Of a stretch of DNA of 64,000 bases, positions 47,231 through 59,230 are shown in pieces. Numbering within the stretch: position 1 is the first letter of the stretch; the number at the start of each line of letters is the position of its first letter. Made by a program: the position numbers and the translations under genes. Under the pieces are notes generated by a model, which searched no databases, was not told the origin of the DNA, and saw only the letters and a program-made list of their open reading frames with translations. Origin of the DNA: Sphagnum magellanicum (taxonomy: Eukaryota; Streptophyta; Sphagnopsida; Sphagnales; Sphagnaceae); NCBI GenBank assembly GCA_021904315.1, contig CM038911.1, forward strand, positions 21,177,390-21,241,389. The letters run 5' to 3'.

Positions 47231-48877
47231 GTGGTTCATGCTCAAAGAGAATCTAGATTCATTAAAGGGCTCCTTCTCCAAGGCTTGAAGTAACTGCAAC
47301 AAGAACCCCAAGGGTGATTACAAGAAATTTCGTAACCTGAAAACTATTCCCTGAAAATGCAATCAATGTTGTGCACTTATAAACGTTAGAAGAGGCCACT
47401 GAGAGAAATGCTGAGTTTCATACCCTTCTAGAAATGCATATCACTAGTCACAAATCCTGTGTATCATTGTGTCTCCACCATTTCACTTCAATTAATGTGG
47501 AGATCATTCCATAAGAACCTGGTTGCATTTCAATTGAATAAGAAACATGCTAGTAAGCAAGTTGAGCAAATTGAAGTTATGGAGTTTGCAAGTGACGACT
47601 TTAGGTTGACCACTTACCTGTGAACTTTAGACTAAAAGAACTCCCACAACAGAAAAAAATAGCAAAAAAAATGATTCCAGATTTGGGCCAAAACTTCTTG
47701 CAGGTCCAATTTGGCATCAAGAAAAGTATCATAACTTTCTCCTATGACCATGAAATCACACAAACTTTAACATCATAACTTTCTTACATGACCATGAGAT
47801 CACAGAAACTTTTTTGGTTTAGATCAAGCATGAAATGACGCAAATAAAAAATGAAATGTAGGGATAATCCTTCCTGTTATTCATGAAACTTCAAACTTAG
47901 CCAAGAAAATGTACCTTCAATGTGGCAATTTGTCTGTGGTACACTCTATCAGCCACATCCCAGACTATGAACCCAACAGAAGAAAGACACATAACACCAT
48001 GGAGGGCTGTGGTGTAATTCAGAAGAAAATTTAGTGGTCAAGGAAAGGAGGATCCATTTAGTATGTCATAAATTATAATACTCCCATACTTGCATAGATC
48101 CACCATCCACTGCACAAAAAGCTCTATGAAGGACCCTGCAAAATCTTGAAATGTAAAGAAGAATCTTGTAGACCCAGACAACTTCTTAAGACTGGCACAC
48201 ACAATATCACAATCAACGTTCGAGCTCTACACGGGTAATCATACAGCAAGTCAGCAATTGTGGAAACATTCTCCAACATCTGCCACCTGTGCATGGACCT
48301 CTTTCCAATGCTTACTTTCTTGCAAGAAATCCAACCACAATTATGGTTTCTCTGTGATGAGGAACCGGTGAATTGGAAATCCTCAACTCAGAAATGCTAC
48401 ATTACAATACATTACATACTCTAGTCCATAGCAAGAATTATAGAACCTGCATTACAGGAGGCAATGTTTACATAGCGAGAATAAAACCTCCATTTCAGTA
48501 GTCAATGTTTTCTTTGCAAACGAGGTTATGCACAGAAGACATTTGTTTCCCTGGGGAAAGACATGGATCAGAAGTTCAGAGATTGACACTTTCACAAAAA
48601 ATGTTTAAGAGAAATGTGCATGGAACATAAAATGTCAAGTCTAGCACAGTGACAATCACTTCGCTGATTGCTACCTGCATCTTCTCACAATCCTTCTGGC
48701 AACAATCGGCCATTCCTCAATTCTTCAACACCTTCTCACAATTCCCTCTGACAAGAACCCACTCCCTACTTGTTCAAAATCTTCTTCAACCTAAGTAGAC
48801 ACCCAGCTAAACCTGGAGCAATCTGCCTGCCTGCCTGCTGTGAGGACAATAGAACTACTGGCTCTTGAAGTTACTGG
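47231..48877. other. Intergenic DNA, no gene recognised
   Basis: The first ~80 bases may still belong to the DUF7869-type pseudogene. The rest has no open frame with recognisable features. Confidence 0.4.
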
Positions 48878-48990
48878 CTAAAAGAGAGCACAATTCTGTG
48901 CTCGTGCAGCTCCCTTAGAGTAGAACTTCTCATTGCCAGCCTCCTTTCTTGGCCTAAAACCTTGGCCCTGAACAAGCTGATCCATGAGAA
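48878..48990 (-). other. Possible terminal exon of an unknown gene
   Basis: After the acceptor GGTCTGCAG the minus strand is open for 36 codons and reads LMDQLVQGQGFRPRKEAGNE, then a KGAAR-containing end that terminates CALF before TAG. The composition is protein-like and the ending resembles a CaaX box. I could not find a convincing upstream exon: the in-phase partner at 49,205-49,040 would need a 49-base intron, short for a plant. Treat as a lead only. Confidence 0.25.
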
Positions 48991-50127
48991 CTGCAGACCA
49001 AGATGAATCATGAAGCAACAGGAATTATTGTAGTGATACCTACGAAAATGATCCCGGCAGGCACATGTCTCCGTCTTCTAGTTATAAAGTCTCGTCTTGT
49101 AGCAGCTGATGACAGCGGAATTGCTGTTCTTCTGAATGTCGGCGTCTCGACATGTGCGACTGAGATTTTCCGCGAATTACTTAATTCTTGGTGAATGAGG
49201 TCCAAGAGTTTGGGCCTTTATCGACGGTCCGCGAGATTCTTCTCTCATTTCTATAATAATCCTTGCTGAATGAGGAAGAGTTTGCAGCTAGCTAGCACCC
49301 AACAACGCAACAAGGAAAAGAAAGGAAAGCGGAACAAGTGACAATAGACGGAAGGGTTTAAGCACCCAGAATCTTGCTGCTCCTCTTGTACTAACCAACT
49401 CAACCACAAAGAAGTACGTACATCGGACACAGCCAAGGTCGCGCATTTCGCCGTCATGAATATCACAAGATGAAATGATTTTATGCAACTTGCATTCATA
49501 AAACCTCGAATATGATCAAGAACCATGCGGAACAAGCTTATAATATTACTCGCGGATTGCTTGCAACGATATGATCACAAGATCCACTACATTTGCATAG
49601 TAATTCCACTTAGTTGGAGCATCTCGATTCTCACTAGAAAAACACGAAGAGACAAACGGAGCGAGGACTCAGGAGATCAAGGGCACCGAAATATTCACAC
49701 CATGCATCTAGCTAGTAAATCCGAGAGATGCAACAGCAGTAATCGTGAATGCAAACAGCTGAATGAAATCCAGAATTGGTTGCTAAACTTTATTAATCGC
49801 GGGATCATCACATGATCAGGAAAATTAGCTAACTACAATCTGGTTTCACTTCCAAAAGTCCATAAGCTGCATCTGGCTCCGCTTATAGATGAAACAGCAA
49901 TAAAAACATGATATGCAATCAATAGGCCGGAGTACGCGGCAACATACTGCAACAGGATCTAGCTAGTTTGGATCCTTTTCTGATTAAGATTCGAGGATCT
50001 GATCATCTCATGATCGGTCGGACAGTGGACTAGCTCGAAATCTCGAAAGATCTAGTAACTACAACACTTTGTTCTCGGCCGGAGTCCGCGTGACGTACTG
50101 CATAATGCCGGTGAGTATCGGCATTGA

Positions 50128-50766
50128 TCAAGCTGCTGCTGCGATGACAGGAAACGCAAGAAGTTCGCCCTTGCGGCAATTGCTTGCCGAGCCGCTGATG
50201 AAAAACAATGTGGTTGCGATCGTCAACTCATATGCGTTAGGCCCGTTTATCCATGATGAGATGGGGTTCCATACATTGCACATGTTGTAGTCGTTCTCAT
50301 TCACCAGCAACACGCTGTCCCCGGCTGCATACTGGAAATCTATATAGCAAAAAAATACTCCAACAACAACAGCACTCGGCATTAAACGATTCACATCATT
50401 TCGAAGTCATATAAACTTTGTAGCTTGTTCCTGGTTCATGATCATATTTGAACAAAAGGCGATCTAGCAGAGTTCATGAAATATTCTCATGCAAAGCTGG
50501 TGAAACGAACTAGATGGATATCATGTTACAGTGGTGTACGTCCTGCAGAAGTCATACTTTTCGAGCAGCGTACCGAGAGTGTCGCCGATGTGGAAGGGCG
50601 ATTGCTTGTTAACCCACTCCGCGTAAAACAGCGGCGAGGACGGTACGCTCCAACCAGCTGCATAACCCATTAAGTAAGATGTAGCCAGGGTGCTCATGGG
50701 TAACGTGACCAGCAGCATGAAAGATGCAGCCACAAGGGTTGCGATCGACAATCGTGCACTTGCCAT
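50128..50766 (-). CDS. Phytocyanin, early-nodulin-like, without copper ligands
   Basis: Exon one (50,766-50,574) encodes a signal peptide (residues 1-~28, MASARLSIATLVAASFMLLV onward) and the start of the plastocyanin-like domain (GYAAGWSVP, FHIGDTL). Exon two (50,339-50,128) follows the acceptor ATATAG; the join in GDTL-D-FQYAAG is the usual phytocyanin intron position. It continues SVLLVNENDYNMCN and FFISGSASNCRKGELL, ending AAAA before TGA. The total is 134 residues. The two disulfide Cys are present, but the copper-ligand Cys (Ser here), both His and the axial Met/Gln are absent, as in early-nodulin-like proteins. The C-terminus stops right after the domain, without the Pro/Ser-rich linker and GPI signal most members have. 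It is probably secreted to the apoplast or cell wall. Function is inferred from family. Confidence 0.9.
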
Positions 50767-51443
50767 TACTTGGGATTCGAGAGCTGTTTACTATGTCGAT
50801 CTTGCAGCAAGAGAGAATCCTCTTCTCTGCTCATGTACCACATCCGCAACACGTTAGTACCACATGAAGAAACAAGCCTCAATGAGAGGAGGATGACAAT
50901 TCCATGCATTGTAGATCCAGATTTTCTTTGCGATCTCATGAGATCCAGATTCCAAACACATACACACAATCAAAACTATTTATACTATACCACTAAAACC
51001 ATTGAAAGAACAGAATTCTCGCAATATGGCATTCATGACATGCTCCAGATAACAAACAACGACGAGCCGAGCTCGACGCTCGCAGCCCCGTCATGTCAAT
51101 CTGCTGACGAGAGAAAAGAAGGCAACTGAATTGCCACAAGGTTGGAAAAACGCATCGGAAACTGCTGAAAGTTGCACTCCATATCATCAGTACTCGAGAT
51201 GGGCACAATTATAATTGCGATCTAAAGCTGGAGTACGAAGAATGCTACATATGAACACGTTCATGTTGAAAAGGAAGCAACTGAGAAGAGAGCTCGGAGA
51301 AGAACCTTCAATCCAGAGCTAGCGGACTGCTCGATCGGAGACAATCGTCGACGAGATCCGAAGAGCAGAAGCACTAGGTCCAGAACCAGAAAGAGAAGGG
51401 AATGGGAAGGGAAGAGTGTGCGTGTCTGGTCTGTGTGAAGGGG

Positions 51444-51452
51444 TATTTTATA
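51444..51452 (-). promoter_or_regulatory. TATA box, probably of the phytocyanin gene
   Basis: The minus strand reads CTATAAAATACC, an excellent plant TATA match. Initiation about 30 bases downstream would give a leader of roughly 650 bases before ATG 50,766, which may contain an intron. No other minus-strand gene lies between. Confidence 0.6.
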
Positions 51453-51499
51453 GGCTCCAGACGAGGACCAGAGGCCCTTTTCCCACTGCGAGTTAGGGT

Positions 51500-52140
51500 T
51501 TTGCGTTCAGCTTCCACATTCACATTTTTCCCAAAGGCCCTGGAAAGATGTTGGCAATATCATGAATAATTAAATATAATAAATTAATGAATAATAATTG
51601 AAAAGATAATAAATTTTTTAGGGAGCAAATTTTCTGCACATGATGACAAAAAAATAATCCAGTCATAAAAAATGCACCAAAATCATCAGATTTTGAGGAA
51701 TTATTTTTCTGAAATCAACATATTTTAACAATAAGGTCCAGCAGGTTGCCAAAATATAGTAGCCAGCACAAGAGAGGTTTTTACATTTTGTTTCTCTACT
51801 ATCGCTATGTAAATTGATGATTACAAATTAGGTAACCAATGAGAGGCTGTCTGCTCAATATTTCTAATAGCCAACAGCCTCAAGCCAATTACCGGACATA
51901 ACCAACGTCCATTTAGAACCATAACTTGCTCAGCAGGCAGATGCAAATCACTTTTCGTCCACACACAATGACATATTGGTAGCTTAATATGCCAGACAAT
52001 TGGGGTGTGGATGTCCGATTAGGAAGAGACACACCAAGGATTTGGCCGTTAAAGTTGGTTACATGCTTCAAAACTGGTTTGTAGAGAACTTGTTAGTACT
52101 ATTGTTGCAAACATGGTTAATTTACTTTCTACAGGGGAAA
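51500..52140. other. AT-rich spacer upstream of the phytocyanin gene
   Basis: No gene is recognised in this stretch between the phytocyanin promoter and the fold-back repeat cluster. Confidence 0.4.
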
Positions 52141-53110
52141 TGTATAAATCCAACTAGAACCCTGTGGTTGGAGGAAAAAACTATGGATTTATGAAATGTT
52201 CTCTAATGGTTAAATAAATGTTAAAATTTTAATTTAAGCTTCATTTTGAAAATGTTAGGAAGAGAATTTAGAATAATGATAAAAGAGATGGAAGTTTAGA
52301 AAACTAATAATATACCTCCTGTCTCCCCCTTATTAGTTCCGTCATATGTTCCCATTTGTTTTCAAATAGTTCATCATTATTTATATTCTTTGAATTTATT
52401 GAGAGTTTCAAGTGGTTCAATATGTATTCAAATTATTATTTTAATACCTTTTCAAAAAATAACATGAAAAAACACTATAACATGTGCCTTATCATAGATT
52501 ATCTTCTTCTTTCCTTGCTCTTTTCCCCTAACCATGTACATGGACATGAAAAGGCACATGTCCATGTTATATAACAAAATCAAGTTTGAGATTGACATAT
52601 ATAATGACAAATTATGAAAAACCAAATGAAAACATATGAGGGGAATAAAAAGGGAAGAGGATATTATTAAATCGATAAACCTCCATCTCCTTTATCATTA
52701 TTCTTTTTTTTTTTTCACATTTTCGAAGCGAAACTTAAATTTAAAATTTTAATTGATTTAACTATTCAAGCACAAATTATGTTCCAAATTCTTTTCCCAA
52801 CCCATGGTGTTCTAATAAATCTTAAATTTGATTTTTATCTACTTCTTGAACACATTTTCAAAGTGAAGCTTAAATTAAAATTTTAAAATTTATTTAACTA
52901 TTAGAGCACGAATGTTCCATAAATCCAATTTTTTTCCCCAACCCATGGGGTTCTAATGAATTTTTAATTTGATTTTAATTTGATTTAATGATAAAAGACA
53001 TGGAGGTTTATCAATTTAATAATATACCCTCTCCCTCCCTTCCTTTTTATTTCCCTCATATGTTCCTATATGGTTTCAAATAGTTCATCATTATTTCTAT
53101 CAATCTCAAA
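52141..53110. repeat. Fold-back repeat cluster (MITE-like, direct and inverted copies)
   Basis: The segment 52,141-52,410 reappears reverse-complemented at 52,600-52,830. Shared words include CATATG with a GGGAATAAA or GGAACTAATAA variant, CCATCTCTTTTATCATTATTC, AAGCTTAAATTAAAATTTTA and a GGGTTCTA-type end. Parts return again at 52,850-52,980 in the same orientation as the second arm, and at 52,985-53,110 in the orientation of the first. The spacer carries an 11-bp hairpin (ACATGTGCCTT near 52,480 and AAGGCACATGT near 52,551). No open frame is associated, so this looks like a non-autonomous element, perhaps nested. Confidence 0.75.
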
Positions 53111-53577
53111 TTTGATTTTACCATTTAACATGAACATGAAAAGGCGCATGTGCAAATAATATTTTTTAAACTATATATGTGTGTGCCAGAGACTCTGGAT
53201 AAATTAAAATAACAGCTAACAAGGGGTGTGTCACACTGTGGCCTTGCCATTTACATTAATAAGCATCTAAGTAAGGCAACAGAAGAATTATGGAAACTCA
53301 AATATTTCACCATCTAAAAATATAATCTTCAAAAAATCCCCAAAAGAAACCAAAATCCTTCAAGATAGTATAACTCTATAACTAATCTCAAGTTTCAACA
53401 CAAGCCAAACTTTCATCTTTCAAAAATCCTTATATAAAAATAGACCTATTACCCAGGGTCAAAATCCCTTAAGCTACTGTACTCTATATGAATCTAAACG
53501 CAATATCCTTGCCTCGGTAGGCAAGGCCAACAAAGAGAATGCTAATTCGTAAAGGAATATCTGCATTAACTGCACTA

Positions 53578-54660
53578 CTACTTTGGACGTCTTCGATCAG
53601 GGTAGAAAATATCATCAAATGTGGATCGAGCAGCACCAGCTACTCGTCCTACGTTTCTTATCACGGCCGATGCAACAAGTCCTGCGCAGCGGAAGAATCG
53701 AGATGAAAACTCCTTAGGAATTCCCGGAGCTCCACCAGAGGTCGACGATGCTGCAGGACGTGGCGTGGGCATTGCATGAACAGCTTCTTCCAACTTTCTT
53801 CTCTGGGAACAGTCGTTTGGAGTAGCCGAATTGAGTGGGAAGGCAGGATGGTGAGTGGTGGTGGCCTGTGCATTAAATTAGAAACACGCAGATAAAAACC
53901 CTTGTAGACAAAAGACAGATTTTGCTCGAGCATACAATTCCATAATCTTCCTGTAGTACTGTAAGTGATGCTAATGGTGATTGGCAAATCACATCATAAT
54001 ATATCATACCTGAAGAATCTGAATGTGTTGATTTTCTGTGAAGGGTGATCATGCCAGATATCAGCTGGCGATCGACATCAGGTGTACCCCAGGTTCCAAC
54101 TAGTGTAGTGTCAGTGATTCAACCTGGTTTTGTGCACCAAGAGTGAAGAAGATAATAATCTAATTAGGTTGAAAAGGTACACTCAAGAGATATAAGGAAA
54201 CCATATTAACTAGTGGGAGGGAAAGAAATCAGGTGGGAAAGCGTGCCTGGTTGCCAGATCGCCTATCTGCGAGAAATTCGATTCCCACACAGAGAGGTAG
54301 CTCGCCATAGGACGTGCTCTGATCGGCGAGTGCAGTAGGAGCTGCAGATGAGGAGGAGTTGAGCTCCTTATGGACACCGTAGCCAAGACACGCATACTTG
54401 AAGTCCTTCGTAGCCTGTCGATCTGAGTCTCCCACCGTTCTGTAAATGTGTGGCGTGATGTGGCTGAGGCCATAGCAAGTAGGATTCTGCCCATTGTCTC
54501 TCAAGAAGCTGGAATAGAACAAACATCCTCGACAGCTCCTGCTCCTGGGATTCACAACCCCGGCCTTGATTTCCCCAGTTGCTACGCCAGCTCCTGAGCC
54601 AGAAGGATTAACTATATTGTGATCATCTTTTTCTTCTTCTTCTTCATCATCATCTCCCAT
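53578..54660 (-). CDS. Plant protein of unknown function (CRGCLxYSS / FYPxRRRPK family, DUF8204-like)
   Basis: Exon one (54,660-54,247) encodes an acidic start (MGDDDEEEEEKDD), then SCRGCLFYSSFLRDNGQNPT, FKYACLGYGVHKEL and LPLCVGIEFLADRR. Exon two (53,865-53,578) encodes a Pro/Ser-rich linker, FSSRFFRCAGLVASAVIRNV and the hallmark end FDDIFYPDRRRPK before the stop. The two exons join in phase zero for about 233 residues, a normal length for the family. The conserved Cys pairs suggest metal binding or disulfides, but no function is established. The donor would be GC instead of GT (AACCAG, then GCACGC); no usable GT exists between the conserved VGIEFLADRR and the in-frame stop just beyond. The acceptor is a normal AATGCACAG. 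The family match is strong; the DUF number is from memory. Confidence 0.88.
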
Positions 54661-55200
54661 TTAATTTTCACTCAAATTTAGCAAACCTAACTTTCTAGTA
54701 CGCTGCTGCTGCACACATGCAGAAGAATAGCACTCATGTAATTTTTGCCACCAGCACTAGGGGATTAATTTTCTAGACTCGGATAGTTTCTGAACCCTAG
54801 AAATTTCCTTTCAAAACCTGGCATGATCTTCATCAACTCTGCATGGGCGTCCTATCATGTCCCTGATGAAAACTAATCTGCATAAATTTCACAATTTCTA
54901 TATCACAATAAACAGGATTCCCTGCGCCAGTGGGACCATCAAGATCAAGAACTTGAATTTCCCGGCCTATGCAGACATGAAATGACCGTTTGTTTGACAA
55001 GGGGAAAATACAATGACTGGCCCCTCTGTTTCACAATGGGAAAATCAGAATAAAACATTGAAATTTAATATTGGTCTCATGATTATTCCCTCAAGGAGAG
55101 CTAAATTCCCTATGTTATGTTAATTCAAGTTTAATTTGTGAGAGGTGATTTCAACTCTTTTCCCTACAGGGAATTCATGCCAGAAAATTTTCTTGTGTAA

Positions 55201-55224
55201 ATATATATATATATATATATATAT
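55201..55224. repeat. (AT)12 microsatellite
   Basis: Twelve uninterrupted AT dinucleotides; likely polymorphic in length. Confidence 0.95.
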
Positions 55225-55556
55225 GAAATCCAGTATTATAATTTAGTACAAGCTTCTTGAGCTTCCAAATTCATTTGGTTTTCTTTTTTTATTGGTGTAT
55301 AATCGTTAGTCAGAAGAGGATTCGAGGATTTGCGCTTGCGTTGAGCTTGCAGGAAAATCGAAGAAGAAGAAGAAGATGATGATTTCAAGACGTGAATTTC
55401 TGCAAATTTTGGGATTCTTACGTGAATTAATTTCTGCATGCATGTACATGTATGGAGAAACCCGTTGGGTGTGCAGGTCGAATGAATCTTGACCGTCGAA
55501 TTCTCTTGCACGCTGAAACCACCACCCATCACCAGCACGTCCCGGTCACCATGACT

Positions 55557-55627
55557 GGTGACAGTGGGGTTTCTCTCCTCATGCCATCATCTACATATTT
55601 TGCATTAAACATTGACCCACTGTCACC
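55557..55627. repeat. 12-bp perfect inverted repeat
   Basis: GGTGACAGTGGG (55,557-55,568) and CCCACTGTCACC (55,616-55,627) are exact reverse complements with a 47-base loop. GGTCACC and CACCGGTCACC words nearby extend the partial self-complementarity. Confidence 0.7.
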
Positions 55628-58449
55628 GGTCACCAGATGTGGTTTCACTCTGTTGTAGCTGTGTCTCTTCAATGTCTTGTGAACTCATGGGATGGCTGGT
55701 AATCTCTCTAGTGCCGATCATGCCGTTCAAGTCCATATTGTAATATTGAAATGAATTTTGAAAGGGCAATTTAACAGTTCACCTTCTTTCTAGCCTAAGT
55801 CTGAAATTGAATCGTTATTAACGATTAAATGCTTTTTATTTTATTAAACTTACAATTGATTTTTTTTAATTAAGTTCAAAATTCAATGTCTCCCCACTGC
55901 ATTAGGTCTAGAAGAATTACAATATCATCTCCATGAAACCCTACTCATGAAGGGCTTTCAAATTGTATAAAGATTGCACTCATCGACAATTTCATTAAAA
56001 AATTTCAATTTTTATTTTAAAAAATTTTAATGAAAAATTTGTTCATTATTCACTAATTCTTACACGGTCTAAGCATTTCAAAACCACCTGAATGCACCCT
56101 TCCGCATCAAGGGCTTTCCAATGGTACCCAGAGCATATCAGGGGCGCCATGGTTTGGGAGATCTCAACTTGACAAAACTAAACTAAAGTCTTAAACTACC
56201 TATGTTAATAGTAGGATGTAATTAGGTGATTAATGTTCATTGGAGGAGCTGAACAGAGCAGCAAGTGTTATTATGTGATGTAATTGGAACTTCAGAAAGA
56301 TTTTCTTTTTTTTCTCTGGATGCAAATGGAAATGGAAATCCATTGCAAAGAGAGAACAAAATGACAGTGTGTCCTGAGTAACAATTACAGTAGTAGTATT
56401 TAGCCTGGTTTGGCAACAAGGTGAGCTTAATAATAATATTTTTTTATCATTTATGTTTCAGAAATAATCGACATAATGAAGCTAATGTACTTGAGAGTTT
56501 TTTCAGATTTTTGGTAGGATAGACAGGGGTTTTTCAAAAATTTCAACAATTGCAAAAAGTGATTAATTAGTGCCTAACCATGCACGCTTGGGAGATGATG
56601 GGGACATACTTGGGGGACTATGGGAATGGCAAGGGGATGGCGAGTGAGGTTGAAGAAATTATTATTATATACTATTATTATTTGTTTATTTGTTTGTTTG
56701 GGTGATGGGGGAATGTAGAGGGACAACGAGGGTGTTGGGCAGTGCTGAGGAGACATTGTGGAACACTAGACAAGATTGGGAAGATAGGGGGGAGTGCTAG
56801 GAAAGTAACAAGAGATATTGGGCAACACCAAAAAAAAACCATCAGGCCATGTCAAGAAGGCTTCAAGCAGTGTCAAGAATGTTCAGGGACATGATGGGAA
56901 AAATAAGTCCAAACCAAATTACTACTATGAATGCCAAGATGGATGTTATACAAGGGCAAAAATAATAATAATCAAATTTTGCAACTGAGAAATTGTCATT
57001 TGCAACTAGAAAACATTGCAAATTTGACATTTTTTAGTTCCAAAAATTAATGCAAATAACTTGATTTTTTTTTGCTAATGTTAATGATGTCCAAGAACAT
57101 GATGTCTCCCTCTTGTTTAATTTAAAATTATAGCATGATACAAATTAAGTAGTCTAATTTTGAGTTCAATTTAACAAGAGCTTTATAATATAGTTTGGTT
57201 CAAGGTTAAGTTTCAATAGAAAATTAATCGTGGAATTGCAGTAAGAATGAACAATGGACTATGAACCTTGGCAAACTCCGTTAAACGAAACACTTGGCAT
57301 GAAGGGGGCAAAAAAAAAGAACGAAGAGAAAGGATTCAAGTCTAATCAAAAAAAATGAAACTCAAAGTGTGTGACAAAAGGGCACTAGGAAAAAAGGAAG
57401 AAAGAGAAAGGACCCAAGTCCAAGCCAAAAAATAGATTCCAAAATGCGTCACAAACAAGCATCGAAACAATCATGTTTCAAATCCCCCACCAATCACAAT
57501 AAATATATCAAAAAGAGAAAAGGATGGGAAACTTGAAAAGGTAAAAAAACCTAAAAAGAACCCTCACCTACAATGATAGTGTGCTTCAAAATAAAGGTGG
57601 TTTCAGCTCTCTGCAAAGCTACTGACACCCTCTGCCTAAAAAAAACATTCAAAATAGTGAGAGGAAAGCCATTGGAGCCCTTTGTTGACCACACCATGTT
57701 AACACATTAATGAAAAAAGTCATTTGTTTGTTGGTGCAGGCAACCAAAAACCTATGCAACAAGGTGAAAAAATGCATCTGATAAATGTTGATCATGGTAA
57801 ACCAACATAAAGTTGGAAACCAACCAGCATTGATGTCAACCAATATTAGATGGTTTTAACCCCTTGATCATAGTTTTGAATTTTGAAAAAAAAAAAAAAA
57901 AAGTACATCAAAATCAAAACAAGAATTGCAAGCTTTTTTTTTTTTGCCAAAAATGCAATATATATTTGTCAAAATAATTTTCCAATTTCAGAAATTTCTT
58001 TTACTTTGGATTTCGTTTTGGGTATGAAATATGAAAACTAGTTTAGGATTGTGAAGAATTGGGCCCAAAACAACATTTTTAAAATTTGTTTTTGGAAAGC
58101 TTCTAGATTGGCTCCAATTAGTCGGGAGAATGTATTATATGACTATTGTAGCCATTTTGAAGATGAAAAAAAATAGTTAATAAGATTTCATGTGGTAATG
58201 TAGGAACAAGCTTTTAGCAACTTAAAAGCATGCAAATTGTGTGGTTTAGCAATCAATGTATTATGGAAGGTGCAAAATTGAGTTGCAAATGTGCATACTA
58301 CACACCAAAAAAAAAAGTAAAAAAGGTCTTGAAGCATTCAAATTACACAATCCTACCCAAAAAAAGTTTAGATACTTATCATTGAACAAACTACTGAAAA
58401 ACCAAATCTAGAAAATTAATATACAACATGCACTTGGGTGAAAACCTAT

Positions 58450-59230
58450 AACTAGAGCCAAAAAGACTACTTTGGAAAATGACTACAAGTCCTTTTTCCC
58501 AAAAACAAATTTTACATGCAAATGAAATTTTGAATGAAATTTTTTGTAGCTTGTTATAAAAAATATTCAAATGTCCCCCAATGCATCACATTTTTTTTTG
58601 TTAGTCATTATTGAATAAATATGAATTTTTAAAAGTGTGTTAATTCCTTATAGATTCAATGTTTCATCTTGAAAAATGATCAAAATTTTAAATCATCACC
58701 AAAAATTAAATTTTCATATTCTTTAGTTTCATTATACTCTAAGCTATAACTTTTCTTCATACATCATGTACATTATAACCCATTTATATGTGATAAAGTA
58801 CTCTTGAAACTTTGAAATTTTAAAGCAATTTTGAAACACTCTTTGAATTTTTTAAGTTTTAAAATTCCACATTTTTAAAAGTATGAGTGTTTTTTGAGTG
58901 TGACTAATATGTTTTTATCATTTATAAATTTTTCAATGAATTTTTTATTATTATATGAGTCCTTTTGATAGTCCTTTGCAAAATTGACTCCATTTAATGC
59001 AATAGGTGTACATTTTCAAACATTTTAAATTAAAACCAAAACTTAAAATTGGATCAAATGAATTTTTACTCTAAGTTTTTCAACATTCATATGAAGGGAA
59101 AAGGATTAACTTGCCATGATTACTATGGTTTTAAATGGTAATAAAAAAATAAATGCTTAGTTTTGATTGACATTTGATGCCCTTTTTGGCTCCTAGTTAC
59201 ATGTTTTAACCCACTCTACAAAACGCAAGC
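58450..59230 (-). repeat. Dispersed repeat, copy B (inverted relative to copy A)
   Basis: The reverse complement aligns along its length with 41,890-42,600. A pol III B-box-like word lies at the outer edge: the minus strand near 59,236 reads GGGTTCAAATCCC. That hints at a tRNA-derived or simply repeat-borne motif. There is no coding capacity. Confidence 0.7.

Larger units (their letters stand above)
54661..58440. other. AT-rich flank, no gene recognised
   Basis: The part just above 54,660 should hold the promoter of the minus-strand gene. Beyond it I see an AT microsatellite, a small inverted repeat at 55,557-55,627 and scattered short frames. A stretch around 58,100-58,300 faintly resembles a decayed BED zinc-finger of a hAT element, too weak to call. 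Confidence 0.4.

Noticed and set aside
49040-49205. Upstream exon (55 codons from ATG 49,205) joined in phase to 48,990-48,878
   Set aside because: The required intron is only 49 bases, shorter than plant introns usually are, and neither part matches a known family.
57649-57843. Minus-strand 64-codon frame with aromatic-rich sequence (INAGWFPTLCWFTMINIYQ)
   Set aside because: It looks somewhat protein-like but matches nothing I can name and has no splice or motif support.
58100-58330. Possible BED zinc-finger relic of a hAT element on the plus strand
   Set aside because: Only scattered Cys and aromatic positions fit, with several stops; too weak to annotate.
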